Position numbers and translations under genes: made by a program
Notes under the pieces: model-generated
What the model was told of the DNA's origin: nothing
The model's database searches: none
What the model saw: only the letters and a program-made list of their open reading frames with translations
Assembly: GCA_015662405.1 (NCBI GenBank)
Contig: DQUE01000055.1
Span: forward strand, 1-7,050
Direction of reading: 5' to 3'
DNA from: Sulfurimonas autotrophica
GTDB lineage: Bacteria; Campylobacterota; Campylobacteria; Campylobacterales; Sulfurimonadaceae
DNA: 7,050 nucleotides
Part shown: in pieces, positions 6,195-7,050 of the stretch
How the letters are laid out: each line of letters opens with the position of its first letter
How positions within the stretch are numbered: the first letter of the stretch is position 1

Positions 6195-7025
6195 ATGAGC
6201 AAACTACAAAAAATAGTTGTACGGGCACGCCGTCAAGTTTTTAGCGAGATGGTTGGCAATAATCCTTCTATCTTTCAAGGCGAGGGCTATGACTTTATAG
6301 AGTTACGTGAGTATATGCCTGGAGATGATATTCGCCATATTGATTGGAATATTACAGCAAAGCTCCAAAAGCCTTATATTAAAATCTTTCGAGAAGAGAG
6401 AGAACTCAATGTTGTTATTGCATCGATGCTAAATGGGAGTGTCTATTTTGGTTCAAAACGTTTTAAGCAGGATCTTATAGCCGAGGTGGTGGCAATGCTG
6501 AGTTTTTCTACTATAAAAAACGGAGATCTACTCAGTTCTTATATTTTTAGTGATAGGCTAGAGAGTTTTTTAAAACCGAGCAAAAAACTCTTTCATGTGT
6601 ATAAAAGCACGGATGCGATTTTACATTTTGATCCACTCAATAAAAAAGCAGATTACAAAGTTTTGGCAGAGACCTTGTTTCAAAGGTTAAAAAGAAAATC
6701 TCTGATTGTGATTATTGGAGATTTTTTTGAGATTCCTGATTTTAAGGTATTGGCAAAAAAACATGAGGTCATAGCTGTTATTGTGCGAGACAGACTTGAG
6801 GAAAAGCCTCCTGAAATGGGATTTACTTCGTTGGTAGATCCTGAAAGTGGTGCTGTTTTAGAAGGTGATTTTACTACCCAAAGAGTGCAAGAGTATGCAA
6901 AAAAAGTATTACTCCATGACAGAAAATTGTATGCAACGTTTAGAAAACACCAGATTCGCTTTACAAAGATATATACAGACGGAAAAGTTGGTGTCTCTTT
7001 ACGACGACTGTTTGAAGGTAGATAG
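6195..7025 (+). CDS. DUF58 domain protein, partner of MoxR
   Basis: DUF58 proteins have a von Willebrand-A-like fold and are encoded next to MoxR ATPases, probably as adaptor or client of the same machine. The 276 residues carry the family signature GEGYDFIELREYMPGDD (29-45), then RHIDWNITA (47-55) and YIKIFREERELNV (61-73). A vWA-like portion follows, with a hydrophobic strand and acidic turn at 169-177 (SLIVIIGDF). The position where many DUF58 proteins have a metal-site DxSxS (as in LLVDVSGSM before DFG) reads ASMLNGSVYFG here (76-86). The aspartate and first serine are thus missing, and metal binding is doubtful. No signal peptide or membrane helix is present, so the protein is cytoplasmic; this is the short form lacking N-terminal helices. 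Its AAGG ribosome binding site overlaps the moxR stop. The next gene begins immediately after its TAG. Confidence 0.9.
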   Translation: MSKLQKIVVRARRQVFSEMVGNNPSIFQGEGYDFIELREYMPGDDIRHIDWNITAKLQKPYIKIFREERELNVVIASMLNGSVYFGSKRFKQDLIAEVVAMLSFSTIKNGDLLSSYIFSDRLESFLKPSKKLFHVYKSTDAILHFDPLNKKADYKVLAETLFQRLKRKSLIVIIGDFFEIPDFKVLAKKHEVIAVIVRDRLEEKPPEMGFTSLVDPESGAVLEGDFTTQRVQEYAKKVLLHDRKLYATFRKHQIRFTKIYTDGKVGVSLRRLFEGR

Positions 7026-7050
7026 ATGCAAAATTTACAACCAAATGAAA
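7026..7050 (+). CDS. Start of a third gene in the moxR operon (cut by the window)
   Basis: ATG at 7026 abuts the TAG of the DUF58 gene (TAGATG) and is preceded by GAAGG at 7014-7018 with 7-nt spacing, an arrangement that fits translational coupling. Only eight codons, MQNLQPNE, are visible, too few to identify the product. In related operons this position often holds a small membrane protein or a BatA-like vWA protein, but nothing visible here decides it. Confidence 0.6.

Overview
The window looks like chromosomal DNA from a Campylobacterota (epsilonproteobacterial) genome. It is AT-rich, spacers are short and A/T-tracted, -10 boxes read TATAAT with no convincing -35, and protein sequences are lysine/isoleucine-rich. 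A Sulfurimonas-like sulfur oxidiser is my best guess, but this is an impression from composition and protein style, not a database match. All long genes have intact frames, and I see no insertion sequence, tRNA, rRNA or CRISPR array.

Layout. Bases 1-2196 hold the C-terminal three quarters of the excinuclease subunit UvrA, cut by the window's left edge. After a 108-bp spacer with a good TATAAT box comes a family II (DHH-type) manganese-dependent inorganic pyrophosphatase (2305-3225). A 41-bp convergent gap with a possible hairpin separates it from a minus-strand long-chain acyl-CoA synthetase (3267-4931). A 305-bp divergent spacer (4932-5236) follows. A MoxR-type AAA+ ATPase (5237-6184), a DUF58 protein (6195-7025) and the first codons of a third gene (7026 onward) then run tightly packed on the plus strand.

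How the genes fit together. UvrA is DNA-repair housekeeping. The pyrophosphatase removes PPi, and the neighbouring acyl-CoA synthetase makes PPi, but the two are convergent, so no shared regulation is implied. MoxR plus DUF58 is the usual opening of a MoxR/von Willebrand-A chaperone-like operon (compare the BatABCDE, RavA-ViaA and CbbQ-CbbO systems). Membrane-anchored vWA and TPR genes would be expected just past the right edge.

The least explained part is the 4932-5236 spacer. It holds three copies of the palindrome TACATGTA bracketing the likely acyl-CoA synthetase promoter. Two of these form the ends of a long imperfect hairpin. A 43-codon open frame there has a TonB C-terminus-like look and may be a gene remnant. 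A perfect 10-bp palindrome abuts the likely moxR -10 box. No clearly new multi-gene system is visible; the promising items are this regulatory spacer and a DUF58 protein whose metal-site motif appears lost.
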